Positions 44,580-53,935 of a stretch of DNA of 64,000 nt are shown piece after piece. A program made the translations under genes and the position numbers. Positions within the stretch are counted from its first letter, which is position 1. Each line of letters starts with the position of its first letter. The stretch is taken from the NCBI RefSeq assembly GCF_000282315.2, contig NZ_AKJN02000012.1, positions 1 through 64,000 of the forward strand. Direction: 5' to 3'. The DNA comes from Pseudomonas sp. GM41(2012). GTDB taxonomy: Bacteria; Pseudomonadota; Gammaproteobacteria; Pseudomonadales; Pseudomonadaceae. Under the pieces are notes generated by a model. That model was given only the letters and a program-made list of their open reading frames with translations. It had not been told where the DNA came from and made no database searches.

Positions 44580-44608
44580 TGTGGTGAGGGGGCAAGCCCC
44601 TCACCACA
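44580..44608. repeat. Short palindrome (family D)
   Basis: TGTGGTGAGGGG with its complement around a CAA-type centre, just after the coiled-coil gene; may also stop transcription. Confidence 0.8.
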
Positions 44609-44714
44609 AAAGCCCCTTCACATCACGACCCCGTCGCCACTGTTTCCTGAATATTCATACATATCCCCAAGCCGTCTACGCTCTTGAAACACCAACAAGA
44701 ACGAGGGATGCGCA

Positions 44715-45563
44715 ATGGGGTTTTTGCATAGGTTGGCCTTGCTGGGCGTGATGCTTTTGCTGTGCCTGGGCCAGGTTCAAGCCGCCGGCACGGAAAAGGA
44801 CGACAGCCAGGCGGCCAAAGCCTTGCTGGAAAAAGCCCTGGCGTACTACCACGACCATGGCGACAAGGCCTTCGCTGCTTTTAGCCGTCAGGGCGAGTTT
44901 GTCGATAAGGATCGTTACGTGTTCGTGGTCGACACCAAAGGCGTGATGCTCGCCAGCGGCGGGCCGTCTTCGGCGTTGATTGGCCGTGATGTGTCCGATG
45001 TGCTCGGGCCGGATTTGCAGAAAGCCTTCAAAGACGCCTTGAAAGTGCCGGAGGGCAATGGCATCCAGCAGGCCGAATATCGCTGGCAGAACTGGTCCGA
45101 CGGCAAGGTCGAACGCAAGCATGTGTTCTACCAGCGCGTCGGTCAGCGGATCCTGGCGGTCGGTTACTACTTGCCACGGGCCTCAGCGGAACAGGCGATG
45201 GCGTTGCTGAACAAAGCGGCGGCCGATCTGGCCAAGGACGAGAAGGGCACGCTCACGGCCATCAACTCCCTCAAGGGCGGTTACTTGCAGGATGACCTGT
45301 ACGTCTTCGTCGTCGACCTGGATAACCAGCGTTATGTCGCCCATGGCACCAACCTGCGGTTGATCAATACCGATTTCAGCAAGATCAAGGATCCGGAAGG
45401 CAAGCCGGTTGGGGAGCCGATACTGGCGCTGATGGCCAAGCAGGACGACGGCGAATACGAGTACCGCTGGAAAAACCCGGTGACTGGCAAGGTCGAGGAC
45501 AAGCATGCCTACCTGAAAAAGGTCGGGCATTTTCTGGTGGCTGTCGGGTATTACAGCCCTTGA
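44715..45563 (+). CDS. Secreted double single-Cache protein
   Basis: A 282-aa protein with a signal peptide (MGFLHRLALLGVMLLLCLGQVQA) followed by two similar single-Cache (sCache_2-like) domains. The first spans about residues 28-155, the second about 158-282. Each has a D(K/D)DRY/LYVFVVD strand and ends in a (V/I)LAVGYYLP or FLVAVGYYSP motif. Cache domains bind small ligands outside the cell, but this protein has no transmembrane signalling part, so it may be a periplasmic ligand-binding accessory. GAGGGATG precedes the start. Confidence 0.88.
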   Translation: MGFLHRLALLGVMLLLCLGQVQAAGTEKDDSQAAKALLEKALAYYHDHGDKAFAAFSRQGEFVDKDRYVFVVDTKGVMLASGGPSSALIGRDVSDVLGPDLQKAFKDALKVPEGNGIQQAEYRWQNWSDGKVERKHVFYQRVGQRILAVGYYLPRASAEQAMALLNKAAADLAKDEKGTLTAINSLKGGYLQDDLYVFVVDLDNQRYVAHGTNLRLINTDFSKIKDPEGKPVGEPILALMAKQDDGEYEYRWKNPVTGKVEDKHAYLKKVGHFLVAVGYYSP

Positions 45564-45585
45564 ATAGTGGTGCCTGACACACCGT

Positions 45586-45680
45586 AATCGCGAGCAGGCT
45601 CGCTCCCACATTGGATCTGCGTCGTACACAAATGCTGTGATCACTGGAGATCTACTGTGGGAGCGAGCCTGCTCGCGATT
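45586..45680. repeat. Palindromic repeat pair (family C)
   Basis: 25-nt perfect arms (45586-45610 and 45656-45680), GCGAGCAGGCTCGCTCCCAC type, 45-nt centre, between the convergent Cache and MFS genes. Confidence 0.9.
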
Positions 45681-45698
45681 GCAGGCGACGCGGTCCTT

Positions 45699-47216
45699 CT
45701 ACCGAACCTTATCCTCGCGCCCACGCAATATCCTATCCGGCATGGCAACCGCCGCCGCCAGCCCCAGCAGCGACACCGCCGCACTGACCATCAGCAAATG
45801 CCGGAACGTCAGCAGCAGCTCAGCGCGCAAGGCGTTCTGCGCATCCCCCGGCGCGGCGTTCAAACCATCGAGCAAGACATTCCCCGAACTGCCCTCGGCA
45901 ATCATCGAAGAGCCGGCCAGGTGGGCAAAACTTGAGTCCTGCAACAACGCCAGCAGCAGTGCCGACATCAACGCCACACCCACCGCACCACCCAGTGAGC
46001 GGAACAGGTTGGTGGTGCTGGTGGCGACACCGATGTCCCGTTGTGCCACCGAGTTCTGCGTTCCGACCAGGGACGTCGGGAACTGCATGCCGCTGGCAAT
46101 CCCGCTGAGCAACATGAACAGACTACTGAGTACAAATGCCTGGGGAGGACTGAACGCCATACCGAGAATCGAGATCGGCATGAGCAGGGCGCCGGTCAGG
46201 ATCATGGGCTTGTAGCGCCCGGTCACCGAGGTTCGGCGGCCGGCGAAATACGCGCCAATCGGCAAACCCATCGCCAGCGGCAACAGGTGCAACGCGGCGC
46301 TGTCGGCCCCGGCGCCGGTCACGCTCTGGAAGCGCAACGGCATCAATACAATCAGCGAGATCGCCTGAAAACTGGTGAAGAAGATCGTGCACCAGCACAG
46401 GATCGCATTGCGATTGGCGAACAAATGCATCGGCAGCAGCGGCTCCCGCGTGCGGCGTTCATGCCAGACGAACAGCGCCAGTACCAACACCGCACAACCG
46501 AGCAGGCCCAGCACGTCGGCGCTTTGCCACGAATGGCCCTGGCCGACCTGGGTGATGCCCAGCAACAAGGCGGTCAAGCCGATGATCATCAGCACCGTAC
46601 CGAGGTAATCGATGATTGGTTTGCGCTGTGGCACTGGCAAACCCACCAGCGTTCGATTGGCCACAAGCCAGGCACCGAGGCCCAACGGCAGGTTGATCAG
46701 AAATACCCAGCGCCATGACAGGTACTCGGTCATGTAACCGCCGAGTACCGGGCCGGCCACGCTGGCCACGGCGTACATGCTGCTGAAATAGCCTTGATAG
46801 CGGCCACGTTCCCGGGGCGGCACGATGTCGCCAATGATCGCCTGGCTGACCGAAATCATCCCGCCAGCACCGATGCCTTGAAGAATCCGCGCCAGCACCA
46901 GCTGTTCCATGCTCTGGGCCATGCCGCAGAAAAACGAAGCGACCGTGAACAACCCCATGCCAAACAGCATCAACGTGCGGCGACCGTACAGATCGCCCAA
47001 TTTGCCGTAGATCGGCACGGCCACCGTCATCGCCACCATGTAGCCGGAAATCACCCAGGCCAGCAGGCTGACGTCCTTGAATTGTGCGGAAATGGCCGGC
47101 ATCGACACGGCGACGATGGTCTGGTCCAGCGCGCCCAGAAAGATCGCCAGCATCAGGGCGATCAACACGCTGCGAATGGCCGGTTTTGGCGTTTCAGGCT
47201 GGTTGAGATTGGTCAC
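45699..47216 (-). CDS. DHA2-family MFS multidrug transporter
   Basis: A 505-aa, 14-helix drug:proton antiporter of the EmrB/QacA type. Motif A is YGKLGDLYGRRTLM (about residues 69-82), motif C is AGPVLGGYMTEYLSWRWVF (about 157-175), and LDQTIVAVSMPAI in helix 1 is typical of DHA2. It starts at GTG 47216. No adapter protein or regulator is adjacent on this strand. Its substrate cannot be predicted. Confidence 0.92.
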   Translation of the reverse strand: MTNLNQPETPKPAIRSVLIALMLAIFLGALDQTIVAVSMPAISAQFKDVSLLAWVISGYMVAMTVAVPIYGKLGDLYGRRTLMLFGMGLFTVASFFCGMAQSMEQLVLARILQGIGAGGMISVSQAIIGDIVPPRERGRYQGYFSSMYAVASVAGPVLGGYMTEYLSWRWVFLINLPLGLGAWLVANRTLVGLPVPQRKPIIDYLGTVLMIIGLTALLLGITQVGQGHSWQSADVLGLLGCAVLVLALFVWHERRTREPLLPMHLFANRNAILCWCTIFFTSFQAISLIVLMPLRFQSVTGAGADSAALHLLPLAMGLPIGAYFAGRRTSVTGRYKPMILTGALLMPISILGMAFSPPQAFVLSSLFMLLSGIASGMQFPTSLVGTQNSVAQRDIGVATSTTNLFRSLGGAVGVALMSALLLALLQDSSFAHLAGSSMIAEGSSGNVLLDGLNAAPGDAQNALRAELLLTFRHLLMVSAAVSLLGLAAAVAMPDRILRGREDKVR

Positions 47217-47296
47217 GGGTTTGAACCTGCGGACAGTGATTGACCCGCAAGGAGCAAGGCGAGCGGGGATGCTCGCCAGTGTAAGTCGGTAGCAGG

Positions 47297-48484
47297 CTAT
47301 TCGATAGCCTCGTATGGAAGGCCGACGTAATTTTCTGCAATGGTTTTTCGACCGGCCTCGGAGTCGACGAAGTACCCCAGTTCTGACTCGGCAATCCGCT
47401 GGCTGAAGGCGTCGTGATCATCGAAACGGTGCAGCATCGAGGTCATCCACCAGGAAAACCGCTCGGCTTTCCATACCCGACGCAGGCAGACCTCGGAGTA
47501 TTTCTCCAGCAAATCCACACGGCCTTCTCGGTAAACCTTCAGCAGAATGTTGAACAACGTACTGACGTCGCTGGCCGCCAGGTTCAGGCCCTTGGCGCCG
47601 GTGGGCGGGACGATGTGCGCGGCGTCGCCGACCAGAAACATCTGCCCGTACTGCATCGGTTCGACGACAAAACTGCGTAACGGCGCGATGCTTTTTTCGA
47701 TGGAAGGCCCCGTGACCAACGACGCTGCCAACGCGCCTGGCAGACGGGATTTGAGTTCATCCCAGAAGCGCTGATCAGACCAGTTCTCGACGTGCTCGTC
47801 GGCCGGCACCTGGAGGTAATAGCGAGTGCGGGTGGCCGAACGCATGCTGCACAGGGCAAAACCGCGCTCATGCCTGGCGTAGACCAGCTCTTCGTGCACT
47901 GGCGGCGTGTCGGCGAGGATGCCGAGCCAGCCAAACGGATAGACCCGCTCGAACACTTTCAGGCACTCGGCAGGAATCGACTGCCGGGCCACGCCATGGA
48001 AACCGTCGCACCCGGCGATGTAGTCGCAATCGAGTCGATACAGCTCGCCGTCCTTCTCAAAAGTCACGAACGGCTCTTCGGTTTTCATCCCGTGAGGAAC
48101 GACGTTGCGTGCCTCGTAAATCGTCTGCGCACCGGCCTCCCGACGAGCGGCCATCAGGTCGCGGGTGACCTCGGTCTGACCGTAGATCATCACCGTTTTG
48201 CCACCGGTCAGGGCTTGCAGATCGATGTGTACGCGGCGTCCGTCGAGGGCCAGTTCGAAGCCTGTGTGGACCAGCCCTTCGGCGTCCATCCGCTGTCCCA
48301 CCCCAGCCTGGCGCAACAGCTCTACCATGCCTTGTTCGAGGACACCGGCACGGATTCGACCGAGCACATAGTCCGGGGCCTGGCGTTCGAGAATGAGGGT
48401 GTCGATGCCGGCGTTGTGCAGCAATTGGCCGAGCAGTAAACCGGACGGACCGGCGCCGATGATGGCGATTTGGGTTTTCAGCAT
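47297..48484 (-). CDS. pobA: 4-hydroxybenzoate 3-monooxygenase
   Basis: FAD- and NADPH-dependent p-hydroxybenzoate hydroxylase producing protocatechuate for the beta-ketoadipate pathway. The 395-aa sequence has the FAD motif IAIIGAGPSGLLLGQLL (about residues 6-22), the CDYIAGCDGFHG motif (about 154-165) that binds both FAD and NADPH, and the second FAD motif LVGDAAHIVPPTGAKG (about 281-296). ATG 48484 gives the familiar MLKTQIAIIGAG opening; ATG 48490 is an alternative. It is divergent from pobR. Confidence 0.96.
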   Translation of the reverse strand: MLKTQIAIIGAGPSGLLLGQLLHNAGIDTLILERQAPDYVLGRIRAGVLEQGMVELLRQAGVGQRMDAEGLVHTGFELALDGRRVHIDLQALTGGKTVMIYGQTEVTRDLMAARREAGAQTIYEARNVVPHGMKTEEPFVTFEKDGELYRLDCDYIAGCDGFHGVARQSIPAECLKVFERVYPFGWLGILADTPPVHEELVYARHERGFALCSMRSATRTRYYLQVPADEHVENWSDQRFWDELKSRLPGALAASLVTGPSIEKSIAPLRSFVVEPMQYGQMFLVGDAAHIVPPTGAKGLNLAASDVSTLFNILLKVYREGRVDLLEKYSEVCLRRVWKAERFSWWMTSMLHRFDDHDAFSQRIAESELGYFVDSEAGRKTIAENYVGLPYEAIE

Positions 48485-48669
48485 TTTCATTGTTTTTATG
48501 ACTCGCAAGCTTCACACGACCGGGGCCTGTGAATAATTTTTATGGATCGAGTGCTTGCATTTTTCTCTCGCGAGTCTGTCAATTGAAGGGGAAAACTGAG
48601 CCGATACCTGTACATTCTGCCAATCGGTGCGATTATCGCCCGTCTACCTCTGAGGCCTGGATTGAAGTG

Positions 48670-49566
48670 ATGAACAAGCCTGACCTACCTTCGATTCCAG
48701 TGTTCAAGCTCTACGGTGAAAGCCTGGATTGGCCGACCCCGGACTTGCTGCACTGTGAAACCATTTCCAAACGTAGCCGCGAACACCAGTGGGAAATCAA
48801 ACCCCACCGCCACGCCGATTTGTGTCAGTTGCTCTTCGTATTCAAAGGTCAGGCAGAGCTTGAAATCGAAGGCAAACGTACGCAGCTGACCGAGCCGGCG
48901 ATCCAGATCCTGCCACCGCTGTCCGTTCACGGTTTCCGCTTTTCCGAGGACGTCGAAGGGTTTGTCGTGACCCTTGCCGCACCGCTGGTTGCTCATCTTC
49001 AGGCGCAACTGGGCAACTCGGTGAACGCCCTGGCCCAGGCCGAAAGTTATCCGGCGGGCAAGGAAGGCGAATACCTCAACAGCCTGTTTTCAGCGCTGCA
49101 AGACGAGTACACCGGCCACCAGCCGGCTCGCGAAATGCTCATGCATTCGCTGGTCAGCGTGATCATGGTGTGGGTCAGCCGCCAGGTGATTTCCCGCCGC
49201 AACGCCAGCCAGCGTCCGCAACGTGCCCGGGAATACCTCAACGGTTTTATCCAGCTGGTGGAAGAGACCTATCGCCAGCACGTCAAGGTCGAGGACCTGG
49301 CCCATCGACTGGGGATTTCCGTGTCCCACCTCAACGGCACCTGCCGTGAGCTGGCGGGACAACCGGCGTTGCAGATCATGCACGAGCGTCAATTGCTGGA
49401 GGCCAAGCGCTTGCTGACCTACACCAGCATGACCATTTATGAAATGTCCGACGTGTTGGGGTTCTCTGATCCGACCAACTTCACGCGCCTGTTCCGGCGT
49501 CGAGTGGGGATCTCGCCCAAGGCATTTCGCGACCGCTTGAAGGCCGATCAGGACAACGAGGCCTGA
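48670..49566 (+). CDS. pobR: AraC-family activator PobR
   Basis: A 298-aa AraC/XylS-type regulator that activates pobA in response to 4-hydroxybenzoate (established in Pseudomonas and Azotobacter). The N-terminal cupin-like domain has HQWEIKPHRHADLCQLLFVF (about residues 39-58); the C-terminal double HTH has VEDLAHRLGISVSHLNGTCR and MSDVLGFSDPTNFTRLFRRR. Start ATG at 48670 (MNKPDLPS). The 185-nt gap to pobA holds both promoters; I could not pick out an operator. Confidence 0.93.
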   Translation: MNKPDLPSIPVFKLYGESLDWPTPDLLHCETISKRSREHQWEIKPHRHADLCQLLFVFKGQAELEIEGKRTQLTEPAIQILPPLSVHGFRFSEDVEGFVVTLAAPLVAHLQAQLGNSVNALAQAESYPAGKEGEYLNSLFSALQDEYTGHQPAREMLMHSLVSVIMVWVSRQVISRRNASQRPQRAREYLNGFIQLVEETYRQHVKVEDLAHRLGISVSHLNGTCRELAGQPALQIMHERQLLEAKRLLTYTSMTIYEMSDVLGFSDPTNFTRLFRRRVGISPKAFRDRLKADQDNEA

Positions 49567-49574
49567 TCCCTTAG

Positions 49575-49751
49575 TTACTTGAGGGCGTTGAGGGTCGCGT
49601 TGTGGGGAATGCAGCGTTCGAAGTTGCAGCTTGCGTATTCACGGGGTACTTGTCGCAACTGCTCAACGCGCCAGGCCGCGGTGCCATACAGCGCGAGCGT
49701 GGCCGCGCAGGTGATGAAAATCGCGAGGTATCTTCTTGTTTTGATGTTCAT
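49575..49751 (-). CDS. Small one-helix membrane protein
   Basis: A 58-aa protein with a basic start MNIKTRRY, one hydrophobic helix (LAIFITCAATLALYGTAAW) and a short polar tail with two cysteines (ASCNFERC). Start ATG 49751 is supported by AGAGG 8 nt upstream. The tail spacing C-x4-C could form a disulfide in the periplasm. I do not recognise a family. It is convergent with pobR, ending 8 nt beyond its stop. Confidence 0.65.
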   Translation of the reverse strand: MNIKTRRYLAIFITCAATLALYGTAAWRVEQLRQVPREYASCNFERCIPHNATLNALK

Positions 49752-49869
49752 GGCGTTGACCTCTGAACGAATACCCTTCGGTACTACTTTCAGCATAGGT
49801 CAGCGCCAGTGAGTTGCCAGCAACGCGGCTTGCGTATGTACCCCGGTATTCAGAGCACTGATGAACCCC

Positions 49870-49959
49870 TGTGGGAGTGAGCCTGCTCGCGAATGCGGTG
49901 GGTCAGTCGACATCATTGTTGGATGATCGACCGCTTTCGCGAGCAGGCTCGCTCCCACA
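49870..49959. repeat. Palindromic repeat pair (family C)
   Basis: 24-nt arms (49870-49893 and 49936-49959; one mismatch) with a 42-nt centre that itself contains a shorter palindrome (CGATCATC-like around 49911-49930). Confidence 0.88.
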
Positions 49960-49972
49960 TTTTTTGATCCGG

Positions 49973-50878
49973 TTACAGGCCAATATCCCACTCCGGCTCC
50001 TCGGGGAATCTGAGCACCAGAAAATCCAGCATGCTGCGCAACGCCGCCGGCATGTGTTTACGTGAGGCATACACCGCGTAAACGTTCATCTGCCGGGGTT
50101 CGGCGTGGGGCAGCAGGCGGATCAGTTCGCCGCTGTGGATATGCACGCCGGCCTGATAACTGGGGAGCATCGCCACCCCTGCACCGGCCATCGCCGCACG
50201 CGCCAACGTGCTGGCTTCGTTGGCGCTGATGTTGCCCTGCACCGGCACTGACACCTGCTCACCGTCCTCCTCGAAATGCCAGAGGCTTTTGCCGAAGTAG
50301 GAGTGGGTCAGGCAATTGTGCTGGCTCAGGTCTTCGACCCGCAGCGGTGTCGGGTGTTCGAGCAGATACGCGGGGGAGGCGCAGATCACCGAGCGGCAGA
50401 CCGTCAGCCGTCGCGCGATCAGGTTCGGGTCCAGGTCGTTGCTGGTGCGGATCGCCAGATCGATGCGCTCATCCACCAGGTTCACCGTGCGGTCGAGCAT
50501 CTGCAGGTCGATGCTGACGCCGGGATAACGTTTGACGTAAGCGGCCATGGCATCCGCCAGTTGGGCCTGACCGAACGAAGTGCTGACGCTGATCCGCAAC
50601 AGGCCGCGCGGTGCATCGTCCGGTTCGCTGACGGCGGCTTGCATGTCCGTGGACAGGTCGAGCATCTGCCGACATCGAGGCAGGATTTCACTGCCGGCGG
50701 CGGTCAGGCTTAACTTGCGCGTGGTGCGGTGCATCAGGCGTGCGCCGACCCAATCCTCCAGCTCCGCCAGATAGCGCGAAACCACTGGCCGTGACAGGTC
50801 CAGGTGATCGGCGGCGGCCGACTGGCTGCCGAGATCAACCACCGTGACGAACACCCGCATTGCTTGTAGACGATCCAT
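49973..50878 (-). CDS. LysR-family transcriptional regulator
   Basis: A 301-aa LysR regulator of the AaeR/DmlR-like subgroup. HTH at about residues 2-60 (MRVFVTVVDLGSQSAAADHL; LSRPVVSRYLAELE), then an effector domain with LRISVSTSFGQAQLADAM and DLAIRTSNDLDPNLIARRL. It is divergent from the MBL-fold gene, with a large inverted repeat in the 208-nt gap, so that gene (and the SDR after it) is the likely target. Effector unknown. Confidence 0.92.
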   Translation of the reverse strand: MDRLQAMRVFVTVVDLGSQSAAADHLDLSRPVVSRYLAELEDWVGARLMHRTTRKLSLTAAGSEILPRCRQMLDLSTDMQAAVSEPDDAPRGLLRISVSTSFGQAQLADAMAAYVKRYPGVSIDLQMLDRTVNLVDERIDLAIRTSNDLDPNLIARRLTVCRSVICASPAYLLEHPTPLRVEDLSQHNCLTHSYFGKSLWHFEEDGEQVSVPVQGNISANEASTLARAAMAGAGVAMLPSYQAGVHIHSGELIRLLPHAEPRQMNVYAVYASRKHMPAALRSMLDFLVLRFPEEPEWDIGL

Positions 50879-50957
50879 GATTTGCCCGCTTTCAGAAACA
50901 AACTATGTTCCAGCATCGCATTTTTTGTACTGAGTCATGCAACTAAGCTCTGTCCCC

Positions 50958-51045
50958 TGTAGGAGCTGACGAGTGAAACGAGGCTGCGATCTTGTAAAGG
51001 CAAGATCAAAAGATCGCAGCCTCGTTTCACTCGACAGCTCCTACA
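50958..51045. repeat. Inverted repeat (family A)
   Basis: 36-nt arms (50958-50993 and 51010-51045; one mismatch) with a 16-nt centre. Ends about 40 nt before the MBL-fold start codon, inside the probable regulatory region. Confidence 0.9.
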
Positions 51046-51086
51046 GAACCATCGCCAAGCACGGCATTCGGACAACGGAGCAACAG

Positions 51087-51968
51087 ATGATCGGCTTCAC
51101 CTCGCTTAAACGTATTTTGCTGGCCACCGCCACCCTCGGTTTCGCCGCCCACGCAGCGGCTGCCTCGACCCTGACCCTGGACGTCTACAACCCGGGCGAC
51201 AAGGCGATCTTCCCGGTAACCTCGGTGTTGGTCAGCGGCGAGAAAGACGCGATTTTGGTGGATGCGCAATTTGGCAAATCCCAGGCCGAGCAAGTGGTCG
51301 AAAAGATCCGCGCCAGCGGCAAGCAACTGACCACCATCTACATCAGCCACGGTGACCCGGATTACTACTTCGGCCTCGACACCCTGACCGCCGCATTCCC
51401 CAACGCCAAAGTGCTCGCTTCGCAGCCGACCGTGGACCACATCCAGAAAACCGTCGACGGCAAACTGGCGTTCTGGGGGCCGAAGATGGGAGCCGACGTG
51501 CCAGCCAAAACTATCGTGCCGGATGTACTCAAGGGCGACAGCCTGATGCTCGAAGGGCAGAAATTGCAGGTGGTGGGGCTGGACGGCAAGCAGCCGGATC
51601 GCAGCTTTGTCTGGATCCCGTCGATCAAGGCTGTGGTCGGTGGCGTCGTCGTCGCAGAAAACATTCACGTGTGGATGGCCGACACCCAGACGCCGCAGTC
51701 CCACGCCGATTGGCTGACTACGCTGCATTCCATTGAAACCCTGAAACCGAAAACCATCGTGCCGGGTCATTACCTCGGTGAGAGCGCCCGTTCGCTGGCC
51801 GCCGTGCAGTTCACCGCCGATTACATCAAGGCCTTCGACGAAGAAACCGCCAAGGCAAAAGACGCTGCTGCGCTGATCGCCGCGATGAAAAAACGCTACC
51901 CGACGCTGGGTGAAGAAAGCTCGCTTGAACTGAGCGCCAAAGTCGCCAAGGGCGAGATGAAGTGGTAA
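51087..51968 (+). CDS. Exported MBL-fold hydrolase with atypical metal motif
   Basis: A 293-aa protein with a signal peptide (MIGFTSLKRILLATATLGFA to HAAAA) and a metallo-beta-lactamase fold: DAILVDAQFGKSQAEQVV, then TIYISHGDPDYYFGLDTL in place of the usual HxHxDH, and IVPGHYLGE near the end (His). The first His and an Asp of the standard motif are kept, the second and third His are not, so the metal site must differ. Start ATG 51087 with CGGAG upstream. Divergent from the LysR gene. Confidence 0.88.
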   Translation: MIGFTSLKRILLATATLGFAAHAAAASTLTLDVYNPGDKAIFPVTSVLVSGEKDAILVDAQFGKSQAEQVVEKIRASGKQLTTIYISHGDPDYYFGLDTLTAAFPNAKVLASQPTVDHIQKTVDGKLAFWGPKMGADVPAKTIVPDVLKGDSLMLEGQKLQVVGLDGKQPDRSFVWIPSIKAVVGGVVVAENIHVWMADTQTPQSHADWLTTLHSIETLKPKTIVPGHYLGESARSLAAVQFTADYIKAFDEETAKAKDAAALIAAMKKRYPTLGEESSLELSAKVAKGEMKW

Positions 51969-51997
51969 CCCGCCGTACCTGAAGCTGAAGAGGCTTT

Positions 51998-52027
51998 TGT
52001 GGTGAGGGGGCAAGCCCCCTCGCCACA
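51998..52027. repeat. Short palindrome (family D)
   Basis: TGTGGTGAGGGGGCAAGC with a near-complementary right half, between the MBL-fold and SDR genes in what could be one transcript. Confidence 0.8.
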
Positions 52028-52076
52028 GCTCACTAGCTGCAAACCTCAGATACACCCAAGCCAACTGGAGAACGTC

Positions 52077-52691
52077 ATGAGCAAAATTGCAATCATTGGT
52101 GCCACCGGTCGTGCCGGTAGCCAACTGCTGGAAGAAGCCCTGCGTCGTGGTCACAGCGTTACCGCGATCGCCCGCGACACCTCGAAGATCGGTCAGCGTG
52201 CCGGTGTGGTCGCCAAGAATGTCGATGCCCTCGATGCCGAAGCGTTGCAAGCGGCAGTCGCAGGCCATGACGTGGTGATCAGCGCTGCGCACTTCGCGAC
52301 CCTGCCTGCCGGCGCTGTGATCGGACCGGTGAAACAGGCCGGCGTGAAGCGTCTGCTGGTGGTGGGCGGTGCCGGTTCGCTGTTGCTGCCGGACGGAACC
52401 CGCGTCATCGACAGCGAGGGTTTTCCGCAGGCATACAAGGCTGAGGCCAGTGCCGGTGCGCTGTTCCTGGAAAACCTGCGGCAGGAAAAAGAGCTGGACT
52501 GGACCTTTGTGTCGCCGTCGGCAGAGTTTGTCAAAGGTGAACGCACGGGGACGTTTCGGGTTGGCAAGGATGATTTGCTGGTCAGCAGTGCAGGGCGGAG
52601 TTGGGTTACTTTTGCTGATTATGCGATTGCGATGATCGATGAAGTGGAAGCGCCGAAGCATTCTCGGCAGCGGTTTACAGTCGGGTATTGA
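52077..52691 (+). CDS. NAD(P)-binding atypical SDR (YwnB/BVR-B type)
   Basis: A 204-aa Rossmann protein with KIAIIGATGRAGSQLLEEAL (GxTGxxG, about residues 3-22), VISAAHF and LLVVGGAGSLLLPDGTRVI (about 86-104), the pattern of atypical SDRs related to flavin reductase/biliverdin reductase B. The usual YxxxK active site is absent, as is normal for this branch. Start ATG 52077 with TGGAG upstream. Probably co-regulated with the MBL-fold gene. Substrate unknown. Confidence 0.9.
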   Translation: MSKIAIIGATGRAGSQLLEEALRRGHSVTAIARDTSKIGQRAGVVAKNVDALDAEALQAAVAGHDVVISAAHFATLPAGAVIGPVKQAGVKRLLVVGGAGSLLLPDGTRVIDSEGFPQAYKAEASAGALFLENLRQEKELDWTFVSPSAEFVKGERTGTFRVGKDDLLVSSAGRSWVTFADYAIAMIDEVEAPKHSRQRFTVGY

Positions 52692-52702
52692 GCTGAAAAC
52701 CA

Positions 52703-52862
52703 CCCCTCACCCCAGCCCTCTCCCCAGAGGGGAGAGGGGGAAAGGGGGCAGATCCGGGGCTGTTCAAAACTGGAGTTCGACTCGATATCTCAGGTCGCAA
52801 AATTTCCACCAGACACTCGGTCAGTCCCCTCTCCCCTCTGGGGAGAGGGTTAGGGTGAGGGG
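52703..52862. repeat. Inverted repeat (family E)
   Basis: Arms of about 37 nt (52703-52739 and 52826-52862) made of CCCTCTCCCCAGAGGGGAGA-type sequence, each itself palindromic, enclosing about 85 nt. Lies between convergent genes; a type common in fluorescens genomes from memory. Confidence 0.88.
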
Positions 52863-52894
52863 GGGATCTAACTGACACACCTCGCCACACACAT

Positions 52895-53776
52895 TCACCG
52901 CGCCTGAGCCTGCTCCACCAACCACCCCATCAATTCGCGCAACTTCGGCGAAGGCCCGGGTTTCTCGGGGAAAACCAGGTAATACGCCAACCCGGTCTTC
53001 ACCTTCAATTCAAACGGCATGACCAGCCGCCCCGCACTCAAATCATCGCCGATCAACGACCAATCCCCGATCGCCACGCCTGTCCCTTGGGACGCCATCG
53101 ACATCGCCAGGTCCAGCGTTTCGAAATGCTGACCCTTGCCGACATTGCTCAAGCGAATATCCGCAGTGGCCAGCCAGGCCTTCCAGTCCCGTTCATCCCG
53201 TGTCGGGTGCAGCAGCATGTGCTGTTCCAGATCCTCCGGCGTCATCAGCGGCACTGGACCTTCCAGCAGAGGTTTGGAGCAGACCGGCGTCAATTGCTCA
53301 TCGAACAAATGAAAAGAGGCCAGCGCGCTGTCCGGCGGTGCGCCGTACATCACCGCTGCATCGAACTGCTCGCGATGAAAATCCACCCCGTGCTTGACCG
53401 TGGTGGTCAATTCCACCGGCACATCCGGGCGCTCCCGTTGCCACTGCAACAACCGCGGCAACAACCAGCGCATGACACACGTCGGGGCCTTGAGTTGCAG
53501 GGTTTCGCGCTTCTCGCCGATCTGCTCCACGGCTTCGTCGATCAAGCCGAAAATCTGCTGGACCCGTGGCAGCCATTCCCGTCCTTCGGCCGTCAGGTCA
53601 AGGCCGCGGGCCTGGCGAATGAACAGTTCATAACCCAGATGTTCTTCCAGCCCGGCGATCTGCCGACTCACCGCACCTTGGGTGATGTACAGCTGTTCGG
53701 CAGCGCGGGTGAAGTTGCAGCACTGCGCGGTAATCAGAAAAGTGTGCAGCGCCGGCAGGGGAGGCAATCGTTTCAT
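52895..53776 (-). CDS. LysR-family regulator (GcvA-like)
   Basis: A 293-aa LysR regulator of the GcvA subgroup: MKRLPPLPALHTFLITAQCC, then the HTH FTRAAEQLYITQGAVSRQIA (about residues 22-41). The effector domain has VMRWLLPRLLQWQRERPDV and DAAVMYG. It is divergent from the AruI-like decarboxylase operon and is its most likely regulator; the 159-nt gap between them should hold the operator. Effector unknown, perhaps the pathway's substrate. Confidence 0.92.
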   Translation of the reverse strand: MKRLPPLPALHTFLITAQCCNFTRAAEQLYITQGAVSRQIAGLEEHLGYELFIRQARGLDLTAEGREWLPRVQQIFGLIDEAVEQIGEKRETLQLKAPTCVMRWLLPRLLQWQRERPDVPVELTTTVKHGVDFHREQFDAAVMYGAPPDSALASFHLFDEQLTPVCSKPLLEGPVPLMTPEDLEQHMLLHPTRDERDWKAWLATADIRLSNVGKGQHFETLDLAMSMASQGTGVAIGDWSLIGDDLSAGRLVMPFELKVKTGLAYYLVFPEKPGPSPKLRELMGWLVEQAQAR

Positions 53777-53935
53777 TGGGATCCAAGGTATGACGTGAGG
53801 ACATGGCTAGTATGACTTTTTATCCATTGTTGCGGCTACGTGTCGCCCGTTCCAATGAGGCCATCCCTGGACCTGCCCACTCATCATAAACACTGCGCAG
53901 GTCCGGCGTCTCAAACGAACAAGAAGGGCAAAGAC

